A DNA stretch of 64,000 nucleotides from Liolophura sinensis (GCF_032854445.1 NC_088303.1:30731265-30795264), one strand, 5' to 3'; shown: positions 13,055 through 56,520, counted from the first letter of the stretch. Program-made: numbers and translations. The notes: generated by a model from the sequence alone, not told the origin.

Positions 13055-14630
13055 TAAGGTCATAGTAAAGTGCACAAATTGTCCAGCCCTCTCATTTTGA
13101 GAGGTGTCTGAAACAGAGAAATAAAGAGAACCAATCCCTATTTATCTACACCTTTAGTCACCTTATCCATGATAAACATGAAATATATCAACATTGGGGT
13201 GAAAACTCAACATTTGAATGCAATTATTTACCGTGTCGATGTAAAATTGTTAACCACCATACAGCCTCTCTCTCAACAGTTAGGTATTAAAAAAATCCGC
13301 TCAAACATTTATTTGAATGTTAATATGTGTCATAGGCGAGCTTTTTTTAAAAATCAAAACAAAACATCATGTGCTCGTCTAAACGCCATTTTCTTACAAA
13401 ATGACATGGCCGCCAAAAGCACAATCCTAAACTATCACAGTCACAACTGCTATATAATAGCATATGATCTAATTTACCTGAAAATGCATGCGTGTATTGC
13501 AACCACAGACTCATTGCAGCAATTCCAGGAGAACTGTCAAGACGATCACCTCAAGTAATTGTGTTTTACTGTCTTATAAAATCAAACGACGTTTAGCCCT
13601 GGTTTCATTTTCAGAACTGATGGAAATCACTCCGCACTGTTTTCGGATGTGTTCACGTCATTTGCAAATTATTATTTGATGTTACGTTTTATAAAGGCGT
13701 TCATAAATGTGTGAGAATAATTTCGTGTAAATTAGTGACACGAACATTTAGCCCATTATTACGATTATACTTGCATAAGTGGGCTAAGAAAAAATCGCGC
13801 GGGAAATGCCGGTCATGCGGCCACACTTTGACAGGAGTACGTGAATGGTGACAAAGCTATGCAGTATGAAGACGTGAGGCGATTTTTAATGGCAAGTTTC
13901 GTCTAAGACATATTCTACTTATACACTGCATCATTTATCACTAAAAATACAGAAATCGAGCGTTTAGTAAATGAGTACGAAATAGTTTTATAGTTGAGGA
14001 TTCATCGACATTTCAAGTTGAATGTTGTCTGCTAACGGGCGATGCTAAAATTTAAGTTTTACTTTAAAATGTGTCTTGAGTAACTTATGTTCAGTCGTTT
14101 TTGTTCTTTTGTCGTCGGTCAAGTATCATTCTGTCTCTAAGTGACTATCCCAAGTTTCTTATCGCCTTTTATTTCATTTATCAGCTATTTTTGTTCATTT
14201 TCAGGACAGGTTATAATTTCAAATACACCCAAAATTGTCTTCAGCAAGTAGTGCATTTAATGGCGGATATGTGGCTGATATACCCTGGCTTTTGAAAGTC
14301 TGACTGACGTATTTCAGGGGAATAAATTTAAAAACTAGCTCGCCTATCGACAGATTAGTAATCAAAGAAATTTTTGAGGTGATTTCTCACTTGTTAACTG
14401 TTGAGACGATGACTGTGTGGTGGCTGGTAATTTTATATCTACATAGTAGGTAATTGCATTCAAATGATACTTTTTCACAACAGAGAACAAACGTTTCACG
14501 TTTCTAGTAGATATTAAAAGCAACTAGTGGTGTAGGTAGATAGAGATTGGTTCCTTTCAATTCTTTGTTTTAGATACCTCTCAAAATGGGAGAGCTGGAA
14601 AAATTGTGCACTTAACTATAGCCTTAATAT
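13055..14630. mobile_element. Foldback element with long inverted arms
   Basis: About 13065-13370 and the reverse complement of 14290-14625 align over some 300 bp. Shared phrases include AGTAAAGTGCACAA / AGTTAAGTGCACAA, CATTTGAATGCAATTA and ATAGGCGAGCT. The interior (about 13370-14290) has no recognisable transposase. Weaker inverted similarity outside the arms (12905-13045 against 14640-14765, sharing AACATCAGCAG) suggests the element may be longer. Probably a non-autonomous DNA transposon. Confidence 0.7.
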
Positions 14631-14969
14631 AATGTTACACAATTTTTTTAAGGTTAAGTAAAAAATTAGGTACAAGATTTCGCTTAAAGTTAAATCTGGT
14701 ATTAAGTCTGAAACAAGTCAAAACTGGCCACTGTTTTATTTTTGACGCACAACTGCTGATGTTAGTTTTACCCATGACATCTAAGCATTAATTTCTTTGT
14801 TTGCTTTGCTGTTTGTGTGGTCTGTCTGGTCTCATTTGTATCGTGGAAAATGTTGAAGGATGTTTTTATTGCTGACATCTGTTTGGTTTTTCCTGATTTG
14901 CATTCCTTGCCAACAGAATCCTAACGTGGAATCCTTTCCAATTCTCTACTGTAGCTTACTAACACTGCC

Positions 14970-15133
14970 TCCATTCGGCAGTGATACTTAAGTGGCGGCA
15001 GCACATTGGTGGCATGGACTCGCCCTGCCACAAGAAGACACGGTACGTTTACACATATTTAATGACTCCTCGGTGTCATGTGACTTTGAGTACCGGTACG
15101 ACGTAAAACCCCAAACATGCATACATACATAGG
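14970..15133 (+). mobile_element. SINE-2, 3' half
   Basis: AGTGGCGGCAGCACATTGG, GGACTCGCCCTGCCACAAG and GACGTAAAACCCCAAAC with a (CATA)n tail. Shared with the copies at 22.6, 23.6 and 27.0 kb. Confidence 0.8.
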
Positions 15134-17641
15134 CCGACATATATACTGACTTTGAAATGATCCAGCCAGATCAAACGAGGCGTGTGTAAGATCGCTAACT
15201 GGCGGGATACCAACCTGTCCATCGAGCTCGGACTCTACACTTGAGAAATATCCGCTATGACCTCGCTCAGCATTTCCATGTGATAAAGCAGAAGTGTCTG
15301 CGACAATGATCGTGTGTTCGAGTGCGATGCAAATATAGAGCTCGTTTAAATAAATGACCTTTCACTCAAGTAATATTTTACCATTAAATGAATAAGCGGC
15401 AAATCGTGACACAGGATGGTAAAGTAATCCAAGCTTGCTTAGTACGCTGAAACAAAGCAAAACAAGCATGCATTTATCCCCATGCATAAACAGAGCTGTG
15501 CATTAAAGGCAATATTTACCTATCTTTTTGTTTCATCGGTGAATAAATCTGTTTCTCGGTGGTGAAGTGTGGCCACCTGATAACACAAACACCGTAAGTT
15601 TTGTTATGTGACACATCATCTCACGGTCACACAACATTCACAGATGTGCAGTTCTCCAAATAACCGTTACAGGTTCAATTATGCAATACTTTTCAGACAA
15701 CTGCATTATATCGTTGGTATAAAATACATTTTCAAGAAAACAAAAAAGGGAAAAGAACCACAGATCCGCGCAATGGCAACATGGGTCCAAGACACACCAT
15801 TACTCTCTTGAATTACTCATGCATTTGCCAACAAATCATCCTGACGGAAGAACTGAATAGAGGACTTCAAATATGTATACTCTTATACACGATCATCTTA
15901 TGCGACGATACAACGTTTCAATGCCTTTTTAGCCCTGCTATTAGTAGTGCAAATGTTTCCTGTAGGCTATAACTGTTAAACCTTGCTCTTGAGACCACTT
16001 TCTTAATTACTTGTTTATAAGAAGTGAAAACTCTCGAATCTGTTATGCTGGAAAGAGAAGCGTGTTGCATATAGCCCCTAAAACAGCAAATTTCTGGCGA
16101 AAAACTGCAAGGTTCGAAAGACAAAAATACAATCAAGCCATGTAATTGTCACGGAATCGCCATCGTGTGAACCCACATTGCATAATTAGATCTGTGGTTT
16201 ACTAGAAAAAAAACATAAGAATCATAATATAATCAACATAAACTTTAAACATTTGCTTCGTTTGAGAGTCAGCATTATTTTAAGATTTTCTGTTTTCACA
16301 AAACAATGGATAGGACACCAACCTAGGCCATTTATTTTACAGCAAAATCACTAATTCCAGTTGACGTGAATGAGAAAATGTTTATTGAAGGTGTTGATAT
16401 CTAATCTAATTTCCACCTTGACACGCGTACAGGGTTATGAATGAAAACATACTTATTTCTCTTACTATCAGTTACTTACCAAAATAGGTAAGCCATTCAT
16501 ACGTAAGACATTCACCCTAATTCCAACTATAGCAGATAAACAATATCTGACATTCTCGCAAGTTTGATCTACTTCTGGTTATCAGCCAGCCGACAGATGT
16601 CCTTAAATGCAGATGCGTGTTTAATTTCTCAAGACACAAGATAATTATCGAGATAAGGCTATAGTCTATTTCGCATTTTCCGAAAGTTTTGTAAAAAAAA
16701 TGGTAGGCACTGACGGCATTCACATGTATATATATATAGCAAGGATATTGTTAGACAATTTATGCTGAAAAAGATTGTAAAGGCTTTCAACGTTTCTATA
16801 TGCAAAGTAATAAGAGATTTCCTTGCTGAAGGGAGAGGCTTGTGGTAGGAGTTTTTAGTTACATCTTTGTTCATATAATTAAGAATTATTATACTGTATT
16901 GTTGGCAAATTGATTTGAGCATATACCGATTATAATGAAAAAATCAATGCGTTTCACACAGACTTCTGCTTAAAAATTATTGTTCTGATTATGCTTCAAA
17001 TAATCGGTGTACTTACTCTAAATTCTGTCCTGGATTGTTTTAATGTTGATCCACTGCTGTGGGGGGAAAAGTTGTATGGTTGTATGTTCAGTTTTTCTCC
17101 AGTTATAATGAGTATTGATAATTAGTATTGCATTTAATAATAGTTTGATTAAAATCAAAAATACTTGTTTTATACCCCGCATCAAATTTGCTACACAAAT
17201 TTCACCATGATTTCCGAGTAAATTCCTCTAGTGCCTGCAGTGGCTACTTTATTTTAGCACATTTCTGCATTAAACACTTCTAAAACACTTCATACCCAAT
17301 AAAGTAAACACAAAGAAAAATGCATTCACAAGTGCAACCAGGGTGTGCACGGTGTTATGGAAAATTTCGTTTCAAATAACAGCAATGATGCACACAGTTT
17401 TCCCAGAAATGCCAGCAAATTTCACGTTTTCAATTTAACAATTTTGTAACAAATTGTATACTTTATATAGGTTTTACCAAGTCATTCACAGGGTTGACAA
17501 AACTGAGCAAAACGTTTTCAGAGACTCAATTAAAATTCTTAATTTCTTAACTAATGTTCTTATTTTGTTTAATAAGTGAGAAAGTCTTATAGTCATACAA
17601 TAAGTCACACAATACTTTGTCGAGACCGGTATCTGAAGACT
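15134..17641. other. AT-rich upstream region of GH9 copy B
   Basis: No exon, SINE or tandem array recognised. Presumably contains the copy B promoter near its right end. Confidence 0.5.
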
Positions 17642-17658
17642 GCAAGGAATTTCCTTGC
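17642..17658. promoter_or_regulatory. Palindrome with kappaB-like core upstream of GH9 copy B
   Basis: GCAAGGAATTTCCTTGC is a perfect 8-bp inverted repeat around a single T. Its core GGAATTTCC fits the Rel/NF-kappaB consensus GGRNNYYCC. It ends 58 nt before the copy B start codon. Regulation by a Rel factor is inference. Confidence 0.35.
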
Positions 17659-17716
17659 TCTGTATTTATTTATTTAACAGAATATTTCTCTGGCTCTATT
17701 ATTTGGTTAACAGTAA

Positions 17717-31429
<13,713 letters not shown>

Positions 31430-31464
31430 ACCCAACCCCTACCTTCAAATCTCAAGTTCTGTGT

Positions 31465-31495
31465 AATAAAATGTTGTTGATGACGAGAGAATAAA
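31465..31495 (+). promoter_or_regulatory. Poly(A) signals of GH9 copy B
   Basis: Two AATAAA hexamers (31465-31470 and 31490-31495), 36 and 61 nt after the stop. CTTGTCT follows the second at 31511-31517. The same CTTGTCT follows the AATAAA of copies C and D, so the second is probably the one used. Confidence 0.75.
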
Positions 31496-32012
31496 ACGAA
31501 TTGTTAACATCTTGTCTTTCTTTGCTTTTGTTTCATTTTTGATAGGAGAAAACTGTGAATTCTGCTTTCAAGAACTTGCTCTCTTAGTCACTGTTTAATG
31601 AGATTTGAACTTAATATGTCCAATGAACACTGACAGTGAATTGAATCTTCGTTCAAGGTGTCCATCAGTATGATTTTAAGTAGAAAAAATCACATCTGAA
31701 GTAAACAGGAAATGTCGTCACAACATACATTCGTATATCGATCGTTAATCAGAATTGACGTACCAGGTCAACAATCACAAGGCCAGTTTTCAAAACGAGG
31801 CTCAATTCAAACGAATCAAGAAAGTGCATAAAGTAAGTCACAAGGACGGAGTCATGTGACGAAATGAGGTCAATTGAGTGCAGTGATGCCTGAAAGAAGT
31901 ATGCAGTGTTCCAGGGGTGTAATTTTAATCAGCATCAAAAAATCAAAATCATGTTCAGTTTCCATGAAAAATGCGCATCTAAGATGCGCTTTCCCACTGT
32001 TTATATATCCAG

Positions 32013-32117
32013 GTAGCGATTTGGTCGAAGACGATGCATATAATGCGTTTGTCTGGAGTCAGCAGGATTACCAGCAGTATGGCATCACGTGGAGAAAATA
32101 CCAGGATACTGGGTGTA
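32013..32117 (+). other. Possible orphan coding exon between GH9 copies B and C
   Basis: Acceptor TATATATCCAG and strong donor GTGAGT frame a 105-nt phase 1-1 open stretch containing SDLVEDDAYNAFVWSQQ and YGITWRKYQDTGC. The aromatic- and Gln-rich composition is unlike nearby intergenic translations. I do not recognise the family. No flanking exons are visible, so it may be a chance open stretch or an exon relic. Confidence 0.25.
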
Positions 32118-33116
32118 GTGAGTTTGGCCAGAATGCAAGTCCTACAAACCTCCTAATGTTGACGACACCGCAAATATAATCGGACTTCAACGGCTGGAGA
32201 ATTGGTCGCTTTTAGGTATCCCTATATATAAGTGTTTTGAACGTTCATTCAGAATAAGGTGTACAGTTCGAATGTTCTAAAGCCTTTCCATACACAAATG
32301 CAAATATATAATACACAATGATTATACTATTTCTTGAACAAAACTCGTAAAGAATAATCAAATAATCTATATTAAGATAGCGCGTGCCCTATATCATGGT
32401 TTTCTTTAACTTTGTCTTTATTCTGGTTTTACGACGTGCCGAAGAATATTTCGTGCTGATAATCAACCTTAGAATTGTCAGAGATTATGGACGCTCTGTC
32501 CATATTTACTTCCAAGAGAATTATACGTGGTTCTAAAGGCTCAATCCTCTCACGCCCTTTTATTTAATGGTAACCGGCCAATTATGAAGCATTTTTGCAA
32601 TATTCTTGATTCAGAAGGTTTGCTGTAAGCTTGTTTGTTAGCAAAAACTGTCCATTTCCAAAATGCAACCCACCATAATGAATACTAGTAAGCCGAACAC
32701 CATGGTTGCTAACAACAACTCCGTGGAGCTCCTAGTCGCAGCTAACAATCTGTGCAGGCTACTGAAAGGGAGGTAATCTGACCCAAGGATCACAAAGCGA
32801 TCTTAGGCTTAAGTCAAAATTCCACAACGCTTTAAAATTGCTACTCTGATGTAACAAGGTGCAAATATTTCTTGACTTTCTAAATTCTGGACAAGTTATT
32901 GTACAATAAGTTTCAGCTAAACTACTAGAACGGAACATACCAAATCTGATGATAAAAATTTTGAGCCCGGGAATGGGCGCTACAGACCTGGTTGCTTCAT
33001 CTCAACAAATATTCGAGCAGCATGCCGGGGCCCTATAGATCATGTGTCAGTTTTTTAGTTACATTTAAATACATTGCAAAATCGTTCCTTCTCATACGAA
33101 TGAACTGTAACTCCTT

Positions 33117-33167
33117 TACTCATTTATTTGATTGGTGTTTTACCCCGCACTCAAGGAGAATTTCAGT
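33117..33167 (-). mobile_element. SINE-1 3' end fragment
   Basis: TTGATTGGTGTTTTACCCCG followed by CACTCAAGG. Confidence 0.7.
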
Positions 33168-34070
33168 ACAGATGACGTACATAGACCTGTCGGAGTCTTG
33201 GAAACTTAAAAAAGAAAGAAATGCAATGTAACAATAAAAACACAACGTACACATTTCAGACAATACACGTCCACAATGCCTTAGAAAACAGACGTAAATT
33301 TTAACGATATCTACTACGGAATAAAACGTGATGCATCTCTGTCCACTGTAAGAATTATTTACAATGTATTTATTGCTTAAGGATTGACCGCTTAATGTCA
33401 TTACGGCGGGTAATCTACATATTTTCTGCCCAAGACCGGTTTTGAATCCGCGTATGTACCATTGACATGGAAACACTAGAAGACTGAGACATGGAAAAAC
33501 TATTTACTACTAGACTATTTGGCTCAGTCCCGCGTAAGACTTAATTACGAGGTGTACATGACACACTGCGTAATTGTTAACCTTAGCCAGTGTCACAACC
33601 CTTAAGCATATATACATTTAGGTCATTGTCTTTATTTCACAGGTGTATACTGATAAATAGAAACAGCATTTGAGAAATTTCTGTGCTGGATAAGTTGTTA
33701 CTTTAGCCTTTCCAGTTTAGCGGTAAAGAAATGGGGCTAATTACGCCAAGCTAAACATTATCAAAATACAAAACAGAAGCCAGGCCAAACTCGTCCAGGG
33801 GTACTGTCTTTGCTCAAGGTTAATGGAAAGATTACTAAAATTGTATTGAACACATTTTTTAGATATCGGCACATTCGTAAAGTGCAAGTACCTGACCAGT
33901 TGTATAATTCTATTCTAAACCAGGTCTATGATTGAAATCCCTGAATAGAGCAGACAAAAAGTCTTCACGTCACACCAAGAACGTAAAAGATCTCCATGAT
34001 AACATTGATACAGGATCAATGTCTCTGCTGTGTTAAATGTGTTCATACAAATATCTCCATAACTGACAGT

Positions 34071-34230
34071 ATTTATTTATTTACTTGATCGGTATTTTTT
34101 TCCCGTACTCAAAAATATTTCACTTATACGATGGCATGGTGGAACAAACGACCATCCGCTGGTTGCAGGCAGACCTTCCCACGTACGACTGGAGAGGAAA
34201 CCAGCAAGAGCTGGTCTTGAACTCACGGTG
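34071..34230 (-). mobile_element. SINE-1, partial
   Basis: AAAATATTTCACTTATACG, CCTTCCCACGTACGACTGG and TCTTGAACTCACGG. Confidence 0.82.
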
Positions 34231-35468
34231 ATCATAACAGACTAAAAGGTGAGGAACTGTACTATACGTGGTCTATTGTGATATGGACTGAACAGCTCAT
34301 GGCACCGATGTATTGTAGTATTAGACACGTGAAAATCCTCTATACCGGTGTATGTTATTCTCAGGTAACTATTTAGAATGATATCATTCACCTACATACC
34401 GCCAACTGAATACTGTCACAACTAGGTATGTTTTAACGTTACTGGAGAAACTTAGTTCTGCATGTCTCATTACATCAAAATTTCGTTGTTTAACAACGGT
34501 AGTCATTATGTAAAGCATAAATACATATTACTCATGAGAAGAATGAAGTCGAGTTTTCTTGAATGGATCCTGTTATAACACTAAGACTAAAATCACGTGT
34601 TCAATACGTGGCGCCTATGATATCTGTTATTTTGGCGAAGCCCACATATTCCGATACCCTACTTCTTTTTGAGAAATAACATGTGTTCGAGGACAATTTA
34701 AGAGTTTGATTAAGGGCATACTGACACTTTGGTGGTGACAGCGCTTAAGGATAAGCAGGTATGTACAGGAATATTTTGACGTTGTGTTTGACTTTAGACA
34801 CACAACCATTCTCCATTGGGATAGATTTCATCACGCAATTGCGAATAGGGCCAGAGACGGATGGATCATAGTTTTCTTGTACTACTGCGTTAACAGTTTG
34901 TCCACTAACACTCGTCGCAAAAAACAGGAATAGACCACAGGCTACACAGCTACGGCCCTATTTTAGACGAGAAAGGTTTCCAGTTCAACCCTAAATAAAC
35001 TACTCTTGCTAAACCACTTTGGCTAGGGAAACTAATGGTTCATAATCATGACATATTTGAAATAATAGACCTCATACAAATGGCACTGCAATTTTCTCCA
35101 AAGAGATTCACATCTTCACTGGTATTTAAAATATACACTGCTTTCCAATATTTTGAAGTCTATATAGTCGAGTTTGTTACAATATTTTTAAATTATTGTG
35201 ACTATCAGTGAAGTATTTTGTATCATGTGTTGACCTAATCAGCAGTCTCATTAATTAAAATTGCTCATCTTTCAGGCAGTTACATTTTCTTATATCGCAT
35301 GCACACCAATTTTGATGGAGGCTCAATTAACCTACTAGACGGCAAAAAGAGTTTTCCTTTTCGATTGCCTTTGCGGCAGGCACTGATGACGTCACTGTAA
35401 ATATATGGATACTTTCCAGACCAACTGGAATTCGTCTAAAGTATTCCTTCCACATGGTTGTTTTCAGA

Positions 35469-42630
<7,162 letters not shown>

Positions 42631-42681
42631 CATACTTTTTAAAGCTGATTTTAAATTCATTGTAACCATTCTTTAATTATT

Positions 42682-42709
42682 AATAAATGTTATAAAACAG
42701 GACTTGTCT
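42682..42709 (+). promoter_or_regulatory. Poly(A) signal and downstream element of GH9 copy C
   Basis: AATAAA at 42682-42687, 52 nt past the stop, with the U/G-rich CTTGTCTTTTCTGTC from 42703. Confidence 0.75.
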
Positions 42710-42750
42710 TTTCTGTCTTATGATATAATACTTGAATAATACTTGAATGA

Positions 42751-42870
42751 TTTATTTATTTCTTTGATATTCGTTTTACCCCGCACTCATGAATATTTTC
42801 ACTTATACTACGGCGGACAGCATTGTCGTGTGAGGAAACTGGACAGATCACGGGGAAAACCGCCGAAGGT
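42751..42870 (-). mobile_element. SINE-1, 3' half, between copies C and D
   Basis: GTTTTACCCCGCACTCATG, TTTTCACTTATACTACGGCG and a diverged body. Confidence 0.8.
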
Positions 42871-43463
42871 TGCAAACTTGATTGAAGTAACTGAAAAAAA
42901 CGTGTAAACTGACAAGATGCCAGATTTCTCCTGTAATACGTGTGACCAATTGCCAGCCATCACCCTGCTTTGGTTTTATTCTGTCTCTGTAGTCTATTTT
43001 ATGCAATGCAAAAGTAGGAAAAGCCATATATGAAGATACATTAAACACGTAGATCATTCACTGTTGTCTGTTTGAATGACATGTTTGAAATGGCAAGTTT
43101 AGTATGAGTTTTATAGCAAGTACTAGACAAGGCTACATGAAACGTTAACAAGCAAATCACCTCCATGAGACTTATTTCTTTTACTTCCAAACAATTGCCA
43201 TGGTAGTTCTCCCCAAAAAGACAGTATTTCAAAATATCACGCTAAGCATTACAAAACATTTAAAAAGGTTCTTAATTGATACAAGCCGGCAAAAAAAACC
43301 AAACAAAACACACCATCACTCTAAAAAGTTGAAGAAAATTCATCCATACGTATGATTGTCCATATGGATAAATGCTGGAATAATTCTCACATATCACCGT
43401 CTGTGATGGTTGGAGAGAATTTGATGGAATCATGAAAATATATCATCATAGTAAATACACATA

Positions 43464-43582
43464 GGGGCCTCCGTGGCCGATGGGGGTTAGCACGCCAGCG
43501 CCGCGCAATGACCCGGGAACCTCCCACCATTGCGGTCGCTGTGAGTTCAAGTTCACCTTGAAAGCCCCGGTTTCCTCCGACC
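43464..43582 (+). mobile_element. SINE-1, 5' half, between copies C and D
   Basis: Head AGGGGCCTCCGTGGCCGATG, CGCGCAATGACCCGGGA, B box GAGTTCAAGTTC; body deleted. Confidence 0.8.
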
Positions 43583-44470
43583 AATATACATAAATGCATA
43601 TAAGCAGCGTTTGTAACACGTGGCCCTCGTTGGGATATATAACCTGTGCTGAAGTAGAGCCAATGTCAAATGAAACCTAGTTTGCGCTTTAAGAGTTACC
43701 ATTTCCGACGTCATGCGTTGAGAGCCTGATATCTCGATAAGAGAACTTCCAGTTCATAACTGATAGCTCGAATGCCATCATCGTCCCAGTTGTTCGTGAA
43801 ATTTAACAGCTGGGTGCAAAACTAATCTGTCTGCTGTACACATTTAGGATAAAGCTCTTGGACTTTGGGTAAGCCTTAATAAACTTGCCTTGTAGGGACT
43901 ATACAACATGTACTTGATGTACAAGATGAATACATATATCAATTTGTCTGGTTTGAAGCTGTACCCAAGAGTATTTCACAGCTATTGGGGCTGTCACCCT
44001 GAGCGTTGGCAGGAACTTGACAAGACGCCGAAGGAAATGACTATTTACGCCAAGAGCTTGTGAAACCAGCTGGCGATTGAGACCGATCGACTATACGGAA
44101 ATGAGGTAGTGAGAGAACCCTATAATTGATGAAGTCAGTAGTAACATGCATGACTGACACTTTCCGAACAACGACAGCGAAAACATGCTACAGAAAATTT
44201 CCAACAAGGCAAGGTTTTGGTAAGAAACGTGGTGGAATCTCAGTCTGTTGTATATACATACCCGTGCTTGATGTAAAGGCGAAGTGGAAGCAGTCAGAGA
44301 TATATTCTTGGTTTGCCTAGTCAGGGAATAGGGTGGCGTGTAGGAAAATCCAATCAGAACATTAGAGAAACAAAAGAATTCTCACTTTGGTCAACAAATT
44401 GACTTCCACAGCATCTTATCTGGCTAGTTTAATGTCAGGTGTCAATATCTGTGTTCAACAATTTTATTTG

Positions 44471-44625
44471 ACGGACAGCATGCTGTATTTGACGGACTGC
44501 ATACTGGATTTTACAGGCAACATACTGTATTTGACCTACAGCATGCTGTACTTGGCGGACAGCATGCTGTATTTGACGGACAGCATGCTGTATTTGGCGG
44601 ACAGCATGCTGTATTTGCCGAAATA
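44471..44625. repeat. 21-bp tandem array carrying 12-bp palindromes, upstream of GH9 copy D
   Basis: Seven to eight units of about 21 bp. Five contain the perfect palindrome ACAGCATGCTGT, starting at 44475, 44538, 44559, 44580 and 44601; the last four are exactly 21 bp apart. The array ends about 205 bp before the copy D start codon. Confidence 0.85.
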
Positions 44626-44756
44626 CGCCAACATATTTATACACAAGAAAAAAGTTTACACTTCTCGCACGATGGTCTGAATGGAAGGAAACGGTATTTT
44701 TGTGCAAAAACATAAAATGGGAAACTATTACTTAACAATGTGCAAACAGGGTAATA

Positions 44757-44764
44757 TTTATATA
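44757..44764 (+). promoter_or_regulatory. Possible TATA box of GH9 copy D
   Basis: TTTATATA-type sequence about 70 nt upstream of the copy D start codon, in an otherwise mixed-composition stretch. Spacing suits a short 5' UTR. No other core element is evident and the start could instead follow a 5' UTR intron. Confidence 0.3.
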
Positions 44765-44830
44765 CAAGCGAAGGCTCTAACGAAATGATGGCGGGAAAAC
44801 ATTGCAACTCTTGATACTGTCCCCGTCAGG

Positions 44831-55013
<10,183 letters not shown>

Positions 55014-55083
55014 TAGTGCAATATGGTGCTGAAAGACAAATGTGTGCGTATCTGGACAAACAAAGCCAAGCACTAGAATCTGT

Positions 55084-55118
55084 AATAAAGTACGAGCAAT
55101 TCTATATGCGTCTTGTCT
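55084..55118 (+). promoter_or_regulatory. Poly(A) signal and downstream element of GH9 copy D
   Basis: AATAAA at 55084-55089, 71 nt past the stop, followed by CTTGTCT at 55112-55118. Confidence 0.75.
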
Positions 55119-55907
55119 CAACATTTTATATAATGGTCTGTATCTGATATTGTGTTATATTTGTAGGTAGAGATAAGTTACACACGTGCTAAGAAGGGTT
55201 TTTGGGGATACAAGTTCTGGGTACAGCTCAGCGTTAAAGATTTTACACCCGGTGTTAAATCCCCATATACCCTTCTGAACCCTCAAATAAAAAGTCATTC
55301 TTGCATACTAGTTTTTAAAGCTGAACTTACAAAATCATGCAAGCCATGTCAGCTGGGTGCTGATCCTCAAAGGGGACTTAGACTTATGTCCGTTTTAAAT
55401 CATAACGTTTACAACGTCACTGTTTCTCAAAACAAATTTACGCAAATATTTCGACAAATGTGGCTAAACAAACGCCACAATAAGCACTTGTCAAAAAGGA
55501 TGCCCGTTTCAGTAGCCTTTACAGAAAATGGACGAGACAAGTATTCCAGTGCGAAACCGCCTTTCGTCGAAGTCTATGTTGTTGTCTCTGCGTCAGTGAG
55601 TGTACATTTTTTATCCTTTCTCAATGAACAGTTCCAGTTCTTGTTCAAAACTAGGTCGTTGATAGGTCGTAGAAGTTTTGAGAGATTTAAGACGTGCTTC
55701 GAGAATATAAATTATGTAATCCCCGATGTAATTTGCACTGACGTGGCCTAAAGCCCTGGCATGTGTACATCGATATTGTATCCAGTTTCATAAGCCAATG
55801 ACAATGAAAAATGACGAATGATGTGTAGGGGTAAACATCATGCGCTCATCCCGGTTTTAACGGGGCAGAGCGAAAAAGTAAGCAACGGTTCTTTCCTGCT
55901 CCTCCTG

Positions 55908-56052
55908 GGCTACTTTCACAAAACTTCGTAGGTCATATTTCTCGTAACTTTTTCGCAAAAGACGTCATCTGGGTTATGGTGCCATAAGGCGACGCCATTT
56001 ACGATAAAAGTTTCGAAAAATTGATTTACGAAGTTTTGTGAAAGCGGCCCCT
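55908..56052. mobile_element. Small hairpin (MITE-like) element downstream of GH9 copy D
   Basis: CTTTCACAAAACTTCGTA at the left end recurs inverted (TACGAAGTTTTGTGAAAG) at the right end, each flanked by GGGC/GGCCCC-like termini; the similarity extends inward. Confidence 0.65.
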
Positions 56053-56244
56053 CAGCTCTAACGTCATAGGGCAACAGGAACGATTCTTTTGTGCTCCTCT
56101 CAGTGTTAACGTCACATGACAACAAAGTCAGCAGCGGTTCTTTTGTGTTCCTCTCTGAATGTGCCTTCGTTCATGACTGGGATTATACCACCCACGTTAA
56201 ATAAAGTTTGATTATTATTATTATCATCATCATTATTATTATCA

Positions 56245-56411
56245 TTAGACTTCCTCTCCAGTCGCACGTCGGGAGATCTGCAAACAACCTGCGGATGGCC
56301 CTGGGTTTCCCCCGTGCCCCAATTTCCTCCCATCATAATTCTAGCAGTCATCGTATAAGTAAAATAATCTTGAAGACGACTTAAAACTCCAATGAAATAA
56401 ATAAATAAATA
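56245..56411 (+). mobile_element. SINE-1, 3' two-thirds
   Basis: ACTTCCTCTCCAGTCGCACG, CAACCTGCGGATGGCC and a diverged 3' unit with AAAT tail. The preceding AATAAAGTTTG(ATT)n stretch (56201-56246) may be the 3' end of another retroelement. Confidence 0.78.
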
Positions 56412-56520
56412 ATTTATTTAATGCTTACTGAATTTGAAGAAATATCTACATGTTCTCTCAGTTCGTCCGATGAAAGCCCAATCGAATTCTTGCTTCTCTT
56501 GCCTTAAAAAGTGATGTCTC

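Larger units (their letters stand above)
31500..35440. other. Intergenic between GH9 copies B and C
   Basis: AT-rich. Apart from the possible exon at 32013-32117 and SINE-1 fragments at 33117 and 34071, nothing is recognised. Confidence 0.5.

Noticed and set aside
13169-13558. 129-codon open frame
   Set aside because: Lies across the left arm and interior of the foldback element and shows no transposase motif.
55386-55751. 121-codon open frame downstream of copy D
   Set aside because: Composition is ordinary for intergenic sequence, no domain is recognised, and it lacks splice or poly(A) context.
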